Shown here: piece by piece, positions 44,328-53,679 of the stretch
Layout of the letters: every line of letters begins with the position of its first letter
Numbering within the stretch: position 1 is the stretch's first letter
DNA from: JBIQJD01 sp044507695
GTDB lineage: Bacteria > Bacteroidota > Ignavibacteria > Ignavibacteriales > Ignavibacteriaceae
DNA length: 64,000 bases
Reading direction: 5' to 3'
NCBI GenBank assembly: GCA_044507695.1
Contig: JBIQJD010000005.1
Coordinates: 124,001-188,000, forward strand
Program-made: the position numbers and the translations under genes
Notes under the pieces: generated by a model
What the model was told of the DNA's origin: nothing
What the model saw: the letters and a program-made list of their open reading frames with translations, nothing else
Database searches by the model: none

Positions 44328-44876
44328 TCAGGGCTCCCATTTTACATCGGGTATTTTTGATTCAACGTTTTCAACACGTGAAAGAACAAAGAATAAATCG
44401 GATAATCTGTTAAGAAAAATTATAATGTTATTTCCAATATTTTCAGATTCTTTTAGCGCTGTTACTCTTCTTTCAGCTCTGCGGCAAATTGTTCTGCAGA
44501 CATGCAGCAGCGCTGAAGATTTGGAACCGCCGGGCAAAATAAAATTTCTTAATTCTTCTAACCTGCTCTCAAATTTATCAATTTCTTTTTCAAGATTAAT
44601 ATAATAATCTTCAGTTACCCTGGGAATATTATGCTTCCTGTTTTTTTCAGTATCAGGCGAAGCCAGATCAGATCCAACGGTAAAGAGCTGATTTTGAATT
44701 TTCTGAAGAAGATTTTTTACTTCATAATTTTTTACTTCCGTTATTGCCAATCCTATAAACGAATTTAATTCATCTATTGTTCCATAAGCTTCAATTCTTT
44801 TTGAAGCTTTGGATACTCTTTCTCCGCCGAATAAACCCGTTTCTCCTTTATCACCTGATTTTGTGTAGATTTTCAT
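44328..44876 (-). CDS. PduO-type cob(I)alamin adenosyltransferase
   Basis: Transfers adenosyl from ATP to cob(I)alamin to make coenzyme B12. The 182-residue product starts with the ATP-binding KIYTKSGDKGETGLFGGERV, followed by KASKRIEAYGTIDELNSFIG. Later it has the family's helical residues with CRTICRRAERRV and FLNRLSDLFFVLSR. ATG overlaps the stop of the YgfZ-like gene by 4 bases. No B12 riboswitch or other cobalamin genes are in view. The end is 14 bases from the tmRNA 5' end. Confidence 0.93.
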   Translation of the reverse strand: MKIYTKSGDKGETGLFGGERVSKASKRIEAYGTIDELNSFIGLAITEVKNYEVKNLLQKIQNQLFTVGSDLASPDTEKNRKHNIPRVTEDYYINLEKEIDKFESRLEELRNFILPGGSKSSALLHVCRTICRRAERRVTALKESENIGNNIIIFLNRLSDLFFVLSRVENVESKIPDVKWEP

Positions 44877-45976
44877 TTTTTAAATGGAAGATTACTTACC
44901 TGTACTGATATCAATTGCTGGCTGCCGCTTTTTGCAAATAATGTTTTGCCTTCTTCAGCATAAAACTTTCTTACAAATGCAAGCCCAATATAATTTTTTA
45001 ATCTTTCAGAATTTGTTATAGATGTTACTTTCCCGGCATCTTTACCTTCTTCATCTACAAGCAAAATTTCCTCAGTATCATCCGGTTTGCTGCTGAATTT
45101 TACTCCCATTAAATACCGCTGAACTTTTTCATAGGTTTCAAGTCTCGCTATTACTTCCTGGCCAATATAACATCCTTTTTTAAAATCTATGTATTCGGTA
45201 ATTTTAACTTCATGCGGATTAACAGTATCATTCAATTCAAAAGGAACTCCCGGAATTCCCTGTTCAATTCTGTAAGTGTTGTATGCATCTTCACCAACAA
45301 GATTAAAATCAAACGGACCTTTATTTTCCTGCATAAACTTTACAATATTTTTTCCATTTTCAGGATCCGCAATAATTAAAAATTTTGTCTGTCCATTTAA
45401 CATTTTCATCTTTGCAAGAAAGAAAAGTAAACCTTCAGCGTGCACAACTTTAAATGTATTTTCATTCAGGCTGTTAATCATACTACCACAAAGAAGCATA
45501 AGGAAAGAAACTGACTGCGGACCAATTACTTCTAAAACAACATATTTGCCGGTAACGTTTGCGGTTATAACATCGTCCGTTATAGTGTATTTTTCAATCC
45601 AGCTTTTTACCTTTAATTTATTTTCTGCACTGCAAATTAGTAATTGGTAATCTTCAAAATTAAAAAGAGATGCAACATCAATTACTCTTCCCTTTTCATT
45701 TGTAAAGATAGTACGGGTTAATTCTGCTTTGGGTAAATCTTTTGTGGAGTTTGTAGCAATTCTATGAAGAAAATCGAGAACATCTTTTCCTCTGAGTTCT
45801 AAAATCCCTTCATGAGAAATATCTCTTAAACCAACACCTTTATATAGAGAATTAAGTTCCTGATCTGTAGAATCAAATTTCTTAATCAACTTTTTTCCGT
45901 TAATAACTTCGGCACTGTAGTTTTGATTTGCAAAAAAATCAATAAGGGGAGAAGTTATTAAATCATTAACTAACAT
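44873..45976 (-). CDS. ygfZ: YgfZ/GcvT-fold folate-binding protein
   Basis: YgfZ/Iba57 proteins bind folate and assist iron-sulfur cluster assembly or repair. The 367-residue product has the GcvT-like fold with VGLRDISHEGILELRGKDV, LHRIATNSTKDLP and the diagnostic motif KGCYIGQEVIAR (Cys near residue 267). It lacks the residues expected for a full T protein and is not beside the glycine cleavage genes. ATG start. Gene overlap suggests co-expression with the cobalamin adenosyltransferase. Confidence 0.86.
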   Translation of the reverse strand: MLVNDLITSPLIDFFANQNYSAEVINGKKLIKKFDSTDQELNSLYKGVGLRDISHEGILELRGKDVLDFLHRIATNSTKDLPKAELTRTIFTNEKGRVIDVASLFNFEDYQLLICSAENKLKVKSWIEKYTITDDVITANVTGKYVVLEVIGPQSVSFLMLLCGSMINSLNENTFKVVHAEGLLFFLAKMKMLNGQTKFLIIADPENGKNIVKFMQENKGPFDFNLVGEDAYNTYRIEQGIPGVPFELNDTVNPHEVKITEYIDFKKGCYIGQEVIARLETYEKVQRYLMGVKFSSKPDDTEEILLVDEEGKDAGKVTSITNSERLKNYIGLAFVRKFYAEEGKTLFAKSGSQQLISVQVSNLPFKK

Positions 45977-46000
45977 TACACACCTGAAAATTAGATTGAT

Positions 46001-46033
46001 AAAAAATATTCTGATCCGTTAAGAGATCAGAAT
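46001..46033 (-). terminator. Terminator after the 46089-46946 lipoprotein gene
   Basis: On the - strand ATTCTGATC and GATCAGAAT (46025-46033 and 46008-46016) form a nine-bp stem, followed by A-T6-A. Confidence 0.8.
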
Positions 46034-46088
46034 AAATTATGAATAGTAACAGTTATTTATAAAAGGCGTGTAAAGATAAGAAAAAAAA

Positions 46089-46946
46089 TTAATATGGACG
46101 AGTTTGCCGTCTGTTTCGTGTGTTAACGTAAACGCTGTCTTTAGTACTCCATTCAAATGCTATGGAATCTGCAGCGTAAACTCTATCACCAAAATCGTAG
46201 TACAGATATTCGTAGTAATCAGGATATTCATCATTGTTAACATTTCCGATAACACGTTTGTAATTTATTCCTTCATAAGTCATCAGGAAATGCGGCTGTT
46301 CTCTAATTCCATGAATGAAGAAATAATTATAATCAATATGACCGATTCCGCGTGCATCATGAAAGTTGCAGCGGATGTAAGGAGTTCCTTTATAATTCCA
46401 CTTTTCCATATAAAATCTGTTAAACCCGCCATGGTTAGGAATCGGAGCTTCCCAAACAATAGAAAGCTGATCATCCTTGCACTCAAACAAAACAAGATAA
46501 AAATAAGCCGTTCCTAACTCGGTACTATCCAGATCAATAAAGCTTTGATCATAACCAACAACGTTTTTGGGTTCAACAAGACGGTGATCGCCAATCGATT
46601 TTACAATCACTCCAAAAATATAATTTGCATCCTGAGTGTAATAATATACTGCAGGTTTGGGAAGATTGAAGGTTACAGTTTTATCAAAATCTACCAGGTA
46701 GGTTCCGGCCGGATAGTTATCAATTACATATTCAACAACGGCAAGAGTATCACACGGTGAAACACTGCCGCTTAATTCTTTAGCTTGTTCAAGATTATAA
46801 CGTTGTATCTCTTCATCTTTTGTTGGTGAATATGCAACATCTTCTCCTCCTTCAACTGCTTCGCCTGAGGATTCATCTTCACCACAAGAGATCAAAATAA
46901 TTGAAAGAAAAAATATTAAGATGAATTTAGATATCTGTTTAATCAT
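46089..46946 (-). CDS. Lipoprotein, unknown function
   Basis: The 285-residue product has a lipoprotein signal with lipobox LISC (Cys21), then a Glu/Gly/Ser-rich linker (about 22-42) and a folded, aromatic-rich domain. Phrases such as VYYYTQDANYIFGVIVKSIG and VNNDEYPDYYEYLYYDFGD are prominent. I recognise no family; the Asp/Asn-rich VNNDEYPD resembles a single FG-GAP-type loop. ATG start. Flanked by terminators and the M20 peptidase gene, so it is probably transcribed alone. Confidence 0.6.
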   Translation of the reverse strand: MIKQISKFILIFFLSIILISCGEDESSGEAVEGGEDVAYSPTKDEEIQRYNLEQAKELSGSVSPCDTLAVVEYVIDNYPAGTYLVDFDKTVTFNLPKPAVYYYTQDANYIFGVIVKSIGDHRLVEPKNVVGYDQSFIDLDSTELGTAYFYLVLFECKDDQLSIVWEAPIPNHGGFNRFYMEKWNYKGTPYIRCNFHDARGIGHIDYNYFFIHGIREQPHFLMTYEGINYKRVIGNVNNDEYPDYYEYLYYDFGDRVYAADSIAFEWSTKDSVYVNTRNRRQTRPY

Positions 46947-47092
46947 TATTAATAACCGAATAATTAACCTTTTTCTCCCAATTTTTGTGCCGTATACAAT
47001 GTTTATAAAATATCAAACTATTCAATCAAAACGCCATAAAAACTCCTATCAAAGTGCATCTTTTTTAGTTTGATTCTTAATTTGAAACAATA

Positions 47093-48457
47093 TTATGAAG
47101 AAAATTCATTAAGGAAATATGCTGAACTCTGAATTCCCAAATGAAAATGATTCAAATTAAAATGTTCATTTGGTGAATGCAAGTTTTCAGTATTCAATCC
47201 CATTCCCATTAACACAGTTGGAGCTTTCAATTTTTTGGTGAATACAGTTACTATCGGTACGGAACCTCCTTCTCTTACATAAACAGTTTTTTTACCAAAA
47301 GCTTTTTCCATTGCTGTTGCAGCAGCAATTGCAGCCTTATCATTTAAAGGTGTAAGAACCGGATATGCACCGTGTAAATCTCTTACAATAACTTTTACAG
47401 ATTTGGGTGCAAGTTTCTTAATATATTTTTCAAAAAGCTTCGCAATTTTTTTCGGATCCTGATTTGGAACAAGTCTCATGCTTATCTTTGCAGTTGCAGA
47501 TGATGGAATAACAGTTTTTGCACCCTGTCCGGTAAACCCGCCAAATATTCCATTGCAGTCAAGTGTAGGTCTTGCCCAGATTCTTTCAAGAGTTGTATAA
47601 TTTTTTTCACCTTTCAGTTCGGCAACTCCAAGTTCTTTAGCAAATTTTTTATCAGAGAATTTGAGTGATTTGTAATTCTCCCGTTCACTTTTAGTTAGTT
47701 TTAAAACATCATCATAAAAACCGGGAATGGTAATTTTTCCATTCTTATCCTGAAGTTTAGAAATAATTTCCGCAAGGATATTAATAGGATTTGCAACCGC
47801 ACCGCCAAAACTTCCTGAGTGAAGATCTTTTTTTGGTCCGATTACTTCAACTTCCATATAACTCAAGCCGCGCAAACCGTAGGTTAGTGTAGGAAGTCCC
47901 GGCTCATACAAAGCTGTATCAGATACAAGAACAGCATCGCATTTAACTAATTCAAGATTATTATTTATGAATGTTTCAAGGCTTTCACTTCCAATTTCTT
48001 CCTCACCTTCTATTAAAAATTTTACATTTAAAGGAAGACTTCCTCTTGTTTTAAAAAATGCCTCAACACTTTTAATGTGCATGAACATTTGGCCTTTATC
48101 ATCAGTTGCGCCTCTTGCAAATATTTTTCCATCTTTAATTACAGGGTCGAAAGGAGGATTATCCCACAATTCAATCGGATCAATCGGCTGAACATCATAA
48201 TGCCCGTAAATTAAAACGGTTGGTTTTCCAGGTGCACCAAGCCATTCGCCATACACAATTGGATGACCTTCTGTTTTAAAAATTTCAACCTTGCTCATTC
48301 CGGCAGATTTCAATTTTTGTGAAACAAACTCCGCACATTTTTTAATATCTGATTTGTGTTCCGCGAGAGTACTTATACTCGGAATTTTTAATAGCTCTTT
48401 AAGCTCTTCAATGTAGCTGTCCCTGTTTTTCTGAATGTAGCTAATAACTTCCTGCAA
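47093..48457 (-). CDS. M20 family dipeptidase
   Basis: Zinc peptidase of the M20 (PepV/carnosinase-like) group, 454 residues. Metal ligands are visible in order: His in LIYGHYDVQP, Asp in ARGATDDKGQ, Glu pair in LIEGEEEIGSES, Asp in VLVSDTALYEPG and the C-terminal His in HSPNEHFNL. The lid domain lies at about 210-360. No signal peptide, so cytoplasmic peptide breakdown is likely. It starts 12 bases after the propeller-like lipoprotein gene stop. Confidence 0.92.
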   Translation of the reverse strand: MQEVISYIQKNRDSYIEELKELLKIPSISTLAEHKSDIKKCAEFVSQKLKSAGMSKVEIFKTEGHPIVYGEWLGAPGKPTVLIYGHYDVQPIDPIELWDNPPFDPVIKDGKIFARGATDDKGQMFMHIKSVEAFFKTRGSLPLNVKFLIEGEEEIGSESLETFINNNLELVKCDAVLVSDTALYEPGLPTLTYGLRGLSYMEVEVIGPKKDLHSGSFGGAVANPINILAEIISKLQDKNGKITIPGFYDDVLKLTKSERENYKSLKFSDKKFAKELGVAELKGEKNYTTLERIWARPTLDCNGIFGGFTGQGAKTVIPSSATAKISMRLVPNQDPKKIAKLFEKYIKKLAPKSVKVIVRDLHGAYPVLTPLNDKAAIAAATAMEKAFGKKTVYVREGGSVPIVTVFTKKLKAPTVLMGMGLNTENLHSPNEHFNLNHFHLGIQSSAYFLNEFSS

Positions 48458-48469
48458 AATAAATCTCCT

Positions 48470-49486
48470 TTAGTTTTTTAATTTGAATTTATAAATCACC
48501 GGAACAAATTTTTTAAAATTTCTAACAGTGTTTTCATCAAGCTGATTTAATATATCATCAGAAGGAACATAGTATGTTGTCCATGGATCATCAATCATGT
48601 AAATATTTTTTTCATCATCCATTGTGATTGATTCCAATGATGAAACATAATTAAATGAATTGTAATTAGGAATATGAGTTTTTACAGTAACAGTATCAAA
48701 GTTTTCTATGTTTAAATCATTGTTTAAAATTAAATGAAATAATTTTTTGTTGTTCCTGTCTATACCATATACTGAATAATTTGAGTCAGCGAATAATCCG
48801 CAAATGGTTTGAATGCCGTAATGTTTGGTGTTTATTTCTTTTACTATCCGGAGAGATGATTTGTCAACCACAAAAATTATTGTGCTGTCTGCAAACATCC
48901 CTTGGGTTGTAAATCCTTCAAGACCTAAATACAGATAATTATCATCCGCAGTGATTCCTTCATATCCAATATTCCTATCTAAATATTTGGTGAATATATC
49001 TTCGGGAGTTATATCTGTTTTTTTTACTGATAAAATTGTATCGGAAAGAACATCGTCATGTGCAAAAATGATTTGAAAAATGCCGGCATAATTAATATAG
49101 TTGTTACCGTTTCCTTCAATGGAAATAAAAGTGCTGCCGGTTTTTCTATCATATAATATATCTTCAATATCAAGTTTTGGGAAACCGGAAAATACTTTTT
49201 CAACTTCTTCAGAAAAATAAACCGGAGTGATTGATGTAATTTTATCATCTTTTATTTTTAAATGATGAAGCTTGCCTATATCATCTGCAAGTAAAAAATT
49301 TTTATTCCCATCAGCATCAGTAGAAATGAATGCAATTCCCGAAGTTTGAGCCGCTGCATAGCTATTGTACATCAGCCATTGCGGAAAATTGTTATCCGGA
49401 ATTAAATACAGATCATCATTATTTTCAGTTGAATTGCATGCAATTGATCCGCAAATGAGAAAACATATCAACAAAAATTTTAACAT
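48470..49486 (-). CDS. Lipoprotein with propeller-like repeats, unknown
   Basis: The frame is open for 44 codons further upstream, but the start at 49486 (ATG) gives a clean lipoprotein signal, MLKFLLICFLICGSIAC, with Cys17, and 338 residues. I prefer it although no strong ribosome site is seen. The body has repeated short strands with LDIEDILYDRKTG, NIGYEGITADDNYLYLGLEG and VSSLESITMDDEKNIYMIDD. These recall esterase-like phytase or SdiA-regulated propellers (EGI/ESI motifs). Function unknown. Probably co-transcribed with the peptidase downstream. Confidence 0.6.
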   Translation of the reverse strand: MLKFLLICFLICGSIACNSTENNDDLYLIPDNNFPQWLMYNSYAAAQTSGIAFISTDADGNKNFLLADDIGKLHHLKIKDDKITSITPVYFSEEVEKVFSGFPKLDIEDILYDRKTGSTFISIEGNGNNYINYAGIFQIIFAHDDVLSDTILSVKKTDITPEDIFTKYLDRNIGYEGITADDNYLYLGLEGFTTQGMFADSTIIFVVDKSSLRIVKEINTKHYGIQTICGLFADSNYSVYGIDRNNKKLFHLILNNDLNIENFDTVTVKTHIPNYNSFNYVSSLESITMDDEKNIYMIDDPWTTYYVPSDDILNQLDENTVRNFKKFVPVIYKFKLKN

Positions 49487-49598
49487 TTTTAATGCAAAAT
49501 TGAATAACAAAAGTTTGGCAATATAAGAATATTTTATCAACATTTTATAATTGTTGTTCTCATTTGGCAAACTTTTTAGCGTTTCATATATTGATTGC

Positions 49599-50996
49599 AT
49601 GGTTTTGCACAAGTACATATTGAGAAATCATATTGCGCCTTTTGCTTTTGCAATGTTAACTCTTACCTGCATTTTTCTGCTGCAATTTCTCATGAAGTTT
49701 GCCGACCGCCTTGTTGGAAAAGGTTTGGATTCATTCGTAGTTATTCAATTGATTGTTTACAACCTTGCATGGATGCTTGTACTCGTTGTTCCTATGGCAA
49801 GTCTTGTTTCAACATTAATGGCTTTCGGATCAATGTCTCAGAATAATGAAATAACAATTTTGAAATCATCAGGAATAAGTTTGTACCGCATGATGATTGC
49901 ACCATTAATTGCAAGTGCCGTAATCGGATACTTGTTGATTCTTTTTAACAATGATGTTCTGCCGGATGCAAATCATCAGGCAAAAATTTTGCTTCAGGAT
50001 ATCTCAAGAAAAAAACCAACACTTTCATTGGAGCCGGGAGTTTTTTCTCAGGAAGTTGCTAACTATGCTATTCTTGTTAGAGGAATAGATCAATCAAATA
50101 ATGAACTTACAGATGTAACAATTTATGATTACTCAAATCCATTAAGTGTAAATGTTGTAACTGCAAAAAAAGGCAGATTGTTCTTCTCAAAAGATCAAAC
50201 GAAATTAATAATGGATTTGCAGAACGGTGAAATTCATGAATCAAATTCTGCAGAAACGAATCTTTACAGAAAGTTACTTTTTGATAAGCACAGAATAACA
50301 ATGCCGGCTGAACAATTTAGCTTTCAGCAGTCTGCACCGGGCGGGCCGCGCGGAGACCGTGAACTAAGCAGCGCAGATATGCTTGCAATTATTCACGATA
50401 GTCTTGCTGTACAAAAGCAGCAGTTCGTTAAAATTATGAACAGAGAAATATATAAGTTTTTTTATATAGATAGTGCTGCTGCTCAAACTCCGATGGTAAG
50501 TAAGAACATTAAAAAAGAAGAACTTACTTATGCAAGAGCAATTGACAGGATGAGAGCTGCAAAGAATATAATTTTATCAAACCAGAATCGTGTTCAGTTT
50601 GTGCAGAGTGAAATCAATAAATACTGGGTTGAGATTCACAAAAAATACTCGCTTCCGGCAGCTTGTGTCATTTTTGTTTTGATTGGTGCACCGCTGGGAG
50701 TAATGACAAAAAAAGGCGGGTTTGGTGTTGCAGCAAGCATAAGTCTGTTTTTCTTCTTAATCTATTGGGCATTTTTAATCGGCGGTGAAAAACTTGCTGA
50801 TAGAAATATGCTTTCACCATTTTTGGGAATGTGGGCAGCAAATATTCTTTTGGGGATTGCGGGAATAATTTTATTAATCAGAACTGTTAAAGAAACAGTT
50901 ACACTTGATTTTACTTTCCTTGCAAAACTGCTGCCGCGGCCATGGCGCGAGATTCAGCAGCGTGAACATGAAGAGGAGGAAATTGAAAATACTTGA
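49599..50996 (+). CDS. LptF/LptG family permease
   Basis: LptF and LptG form the inner-membrane part of the ABC transporter that extracts lipopolysaccharide. The 465-residue product has helices near the N-terminus (PFAFAMLTLTCIFLLQFL, about 15-32, and two more to about 115), a periplasmic beta-jellyroll and three C-terminal helices (about 350-440). The motif EITILKSSGISLYRMM is typical. ATG at 49599 is chosen over an earlier in-frame non-ATG at 49551; a TTG at 49605 is possible. It overlaps the second permease gene. No lptB is in the window. Confidence 0.88.
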   Translation: MVLHKYILRNHIAPFAFAMLTLTCIFLLQFLMKFADRLVGKGLDSFVVIQLIVYNLAWMLVLVVPMASLVSTLMAFGSMSQNNEITILKSSGISLYRMMIAPLIASAVIGYLLILFNNDVLPDANHQAKILLQDISRKKPTLSLEPGVFSQEVANYAILVRGIDQSNNELTDVTIYDYSNPLSVNVVTAKKGRLFFSKDQTKLIMDLQNGEIHESNSAETNLYRKLLFDKHRITMPAEQFSFQQSAPGGPRGDRELSSADMLAIIHDSLAVQKQQFVKIMNREIYKFFYIDSAAAQTPMVSKNIKKEELTYARAIDRMRAAKNIILSNQNRVQFVQSEINKYWVEIHKKYSLPAACVIFVLIGAPLGVMTKKGGFGVAASISLFFFLIYWAFLIGGEKLADRNMLSPFLGMWAANILLGIAGIILLIRTVKETVTLDFTFLAKLLPRPWREIQQREHEEEEIENT

Positions 50997-52068
50997 TAAA
51001 TATCTGATAAAACAGTTTCTTCAAACAATTATATTTGGTTTGCTGGCTTTTACTTTGATCTTTGTTGTTATAGATATGATGGAAAACCTGGATGATTTTA
51101 TTGATCAAAATGTTTCCGGTGATGTAGTACTCCATTATTATTTTGTGTTCGCTCCAGAGATTATAAAATTAATGACTCCAGTTTCAGTACTATTTGGAGC
51201 TTTGTTTACAGCAGGCAAAGCTGCAAACCTTAGTGAATTAACAGCAATAAAAGCAAGCGGCGTTAGTCTGTACAGGTTTATGCTTCCGTTTTTAATTACA
51301 ACATTTTTTCTTTCCTGCTTCTCAATTTACTTTACCGGATACCTAGTTCCGATGGCAAACAAAACAAAAATTAATATCGAACGAAACTATCTTAACCGCG
51401 GAATTACATTTGCCGGAAGTGATCTGTTTTTTCAGGATACAAAATCACGCATAATCAGCATTTCATTTTTTGATAACAATAGAAATATCGCAAACAGAGT
51501 AAGTATTCAGGAATTTGAACCGGATGATCTAACAAAAATGATCTCCCGGATAGATGCTCAAACAATGTCTTATGATTCAACTACTCGCAATTGGTCTGTT
51601 CATGATGGAGTTAAACGAGAATTTAAAAATTCAAAACAAACAGCACAGTATTTTAATACTATTACATTAAATTATTTGAGTTTTACTGCAGAAGATCTTA
51701 CAACAAAACAGCAGAAACCTGAAGAAATGAATCTTACCGAACTTAAGAATTATATTGATTCACAGCAGCGTGCAGGAAACGATCCAACAGGTTCTTTAAT
51801 AGAATTCCATACAAGATTTGCTTTCCCATTGGCAAGTTTGGTTGTGGTATTGTTCGGGCTTCCTATTTCTGCTAATAAAAGAAAAGGAGGATTAGCAGCA
51901 CAGGTTGGAATAAATATCCTGGTAACATTTATCTATCTTGTATTTATGAAGGTAAGCCAGGCATTTGGTAAAAACGGTGCATTGGATCCTGTACTTACTG
52001 CATGGTTTGCAAATTTCATTTTTCTTGCTGCGGCTGGAATTAATTTGTTGAGGCAGAAGGCAGGATAA
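50983..52068 (+). CDS. LptF/LptG family permease
   Basis: Partner permease, 361 residues: N-terminal helix KILDKYLIKQFLQTIIF, ELTAIKASGVSLYRFM, periplasmic domain, and C-terminal helices through FANFIFLAAAGINLL. Both permeases adjacent in one operon fit the LptFG heterodimer. Start choice: TTG at 50983 gives MKILDKYLIKQ, the usual N-terminus, with GAGGAGG just upstream; an ATG at 50968 in frame is the alternative. It overlaps the first permease by 14 bases. Confidence 0.87.
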   Translation: MKILDKYLIKQFLQTIIFGLLAFTLIFVVIDMMENLDDFIDQNVSGDVVLHYYFVFAPEIIKLMTPVSVLFGALFTAGKAANLSELTAIKASGVSLYRFMLPFLITTFFLSCFSIYFTGYLVPMANKTKINIERNYLNRGITFAGSDLFFQDTKSRIISISFFDNNRNIANRVSIQEFEPDDLTKMISRIDAQTMSYDSTTRNWSVHDGVKREFKNSKQTAQYFNTITLNYLSFTAEDLTTKQQKPEEMNLTELKNYIDSQQRAGNDPTGSLIEFHTRFAFPLASLVVVLFGLPISANKRKGGLAAQVGINILVTFIYLVFMKVSQAFGKNGALDPVLTAWFANFIFLAAAGINLLRQKAG

Positions 52069-52106
52069 AAAAAAAGCTGTCCCTATATATTTAATAAAGA
52101 CAGCTT
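52066..52106 (-). terminator. Terminator after the DUF3467 gene
   Basis: On the - strand AAGCTGTC (52099-52106) pairs with GACAGCTT (52074-52081) and runs into nine T. The same stem lies just after the LptG stop on the + strand but lacks a T-run in that direction. Confidence 0.8.
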
Positions 52107-52116
52107 ATGAGAATAA

Positions 52117-52440
52117 TTAATTTACTTTTTCATCTTTCTTGATAGGAATAAAACCAAAGTGCTGATTTACGGGAGGTTCTGTTTTTATCTCACCAAACCT
52201 GGCTTCAAACTTATCAATATTTTCTTTCAATGCTTTTAACAGCATCTTTGCATGCTGCGGAGTTGTAATTATACGTGCATGCACTTTTGCTTTAGGAACA
52301 CCCGGCACTATCCTGGTAAAATCAATTATAAATTCTGCCGGTGAGTGTGTTATAATTGCCAGATTAGAATAAATGCCTTCGGCTTCTTTCTCTCCAAGTT
52401 CAATGTTTATTTGTTGTCCCTGCGGTTGATTAGAATTCAT
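52117..52440 (-). CDS. DUF3467 protein
   Basis: The 107-residue product matches DUF3467: INIELGEKEAEGIYSNLAII, HSPAEFIIDFTRIVPG and KAKVHARIITTPQHAKMLLK. The family is widespread in Bacteroidetes, Chlorobi and archaea and has no established role. No signal peptide or membrane helix. ATG start. It follows the TPR protein gene by 11 bases and ends at a terminator. Confidence 0.85.
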   Translation of the reverse strand: MNSNQPQGQQINIELGEKEAEGIYSNLAIITHSPAEFIIDFTRIVPGVPKAKVHARIITTPQHAKMLLKALKENIDKFEARFGEIKTEPPVNQHFGFIPIKKDEKVN

Positions 52441-52451
52441 TATACTTCCTG

Positions 52452-53591
52452 TTATCTTAATTTATCTGCTTTATCAAATGCTTCTGTTGCTTTATCAGGC
52501 ATATCAAGAATTGTATAAACTCTGCCTAACAATTCCCAAACCTGGGCATCATCTGGTCTGGCTTCAACTACTTTTTCAAGGTAGGGAAGTGCCTGTTCAT
52601 ATTTTATTTTATATTCGGTACTAGTTTCACCTTGCTCTTCGGCTTTCTTATTCAAATCTGTTCCCCATCTTACATAGGTAACAGCAAGATTATAAATTGC
52701 GTTTTGATATTCAGGATCAATTTCTATTGCTTTAAGAAATTGTGCTTCAGCGCCGGCATAATCTTCTGCACCAAGCAGAAGCACTCCGTAATTATACCTG
52801 TAATATTTATTCTCCGGTTCAGCTTCAACTCCTGCTTTAAATGCATCAATTGCAATATCAATTTTGTTTGCAGCTATATAAGAGTTAGAGAGAAGCAAAA
52901 GTATATCTGTATTATTGGGATGAGCCTTTCTTCCCTCTTCAAGCACTGAAATTGCACTATTAAAATATTCCATTGCTCTTACACTGTCCTGTATTTTAAT
53001 CTCATTACCTTTGTTATATAAGATTTCACCGAGATATCTGTAACCTTCTGCAGAGGAATCTTTTTCAATTACTGTTTTCAGCGGTTCAATTGCTTTATCA
53101 TTTTCTCCCTGACTTAGATAAACAAAAGCAAGATTTCTGTAAGCATCTGCTGAATCAGGTTCAACATTTATTGCATTCTCAAAGGCAGCAACAGAGCGGT
53201 TAAAATAAATTTTTGCACTGTCTTCATTTTGTGTGTTTGCACCTCTTTGATAAAAACTTACACCGCTGTTAAATAAATTTGCCCAATAATACCTTTTGGA
53301 ATCCTTTATATTGCTTTCAAACTTATTGCTTATTTCAAGTGATTTGTTGTATGCATCAACCATTTTATCATACTGTTCTTTCTCTCCATATACCACGCCA
53401 AGCAGGTAATATCCTTCATCACTTTTAGGATTTTTTTGAACTTCCTTTTCTAATGCTTCCAATGCTTTTTCATAATTTTTCTGTTGAATGTAGAGTTTTG
53501 CGCTTGTTAATTCGGTAGATGAGCACTGGAATCCAGTAATTGCCAAAGCAAATAAAATTGCTAATGCGGCAATTATTTTTGATTTAATCAT
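52452..53591 (-). CDS. Exported TPR protein, possibly a lipoprotein
   Basis: The 379-residue product has an N-terminal signal ending in ITGFQCSS. The Cys may be lipidated, but the lipobox is not canonical. About nine TPR units follow (for example YYLLGVVYGEKEQYDKMVDAY, AYRNLAFVYLSQGENDKAI and YRYNYGVLLLGAEDYAGAEA). TPR proteins of this kind scaffold envelope complexes, including T9SS and gliding machinery, but no specific partner is evident. Upstream of the DUF3467 gene in a two-gene unit. Confidence 0.76.
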   Translation of the reverse strand: MIKSKIIAALAILFALAITGFQCSSTELTSAKLYIQQKNYEKALEALEKEVQKNPKSDEGYYLLGVVYGEKEQYDKMVDAYNKSLEISNKFESNIKDSKRYYWANLFNSGVSFYQRGANTQNEDSAKIYFNRSVAAFENAINVEPDSADAYRNLAFVYLSQGENDKAIEPLKTVIEKDSSAEGYRYLGEILYNKGNEIKIQDSVRAMEYFNSAISVLEEGRKAHPNNTDILLLLSNSYIAANKIDIAIDAFKAGVEAEPENKYYRYNYGVLLLGAEDYAGAEAQFLKAIEIDPEYQNAIYNLAVTYVRWGTDLNKKAEEQGETSTEYKIKYEQALPYLEKVVEARPDDAQVWELLGRVYTILDMPDKATEAFDKADKLR

Positions 53592-53679
53592 ATATACTCC
53601 ATTTTATCCTAATTAATTTGTCTTCAAACTTACTGTTTTGGGTATGTATAGTCAAGAAAAGCGGCAAAGGTGTTAATAT

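Noticed and set aside
44291..44872. Cobalamin riboswitch near the adenosyltransferase gene
   Set aside because: Its upstream side is the overlapping YgfZ-like gene, and the structured RNA on the downstream side is tmRNA, recognised by its acceptor stem and tag frame.
44873..45976. Glycine cleavage T protein (gcvT)
   Set aside because: The KGCYIGQE motif and the separation from gcvH point to YgfZ/Iba57, not to the T protein.
52066..52106. Terminator of the LptFG operon on the + strand
   Set aside because: The stem is present, but on the + strand it is followed by mixed sequence instead of T. The T-run occurs only in the - strand direction.
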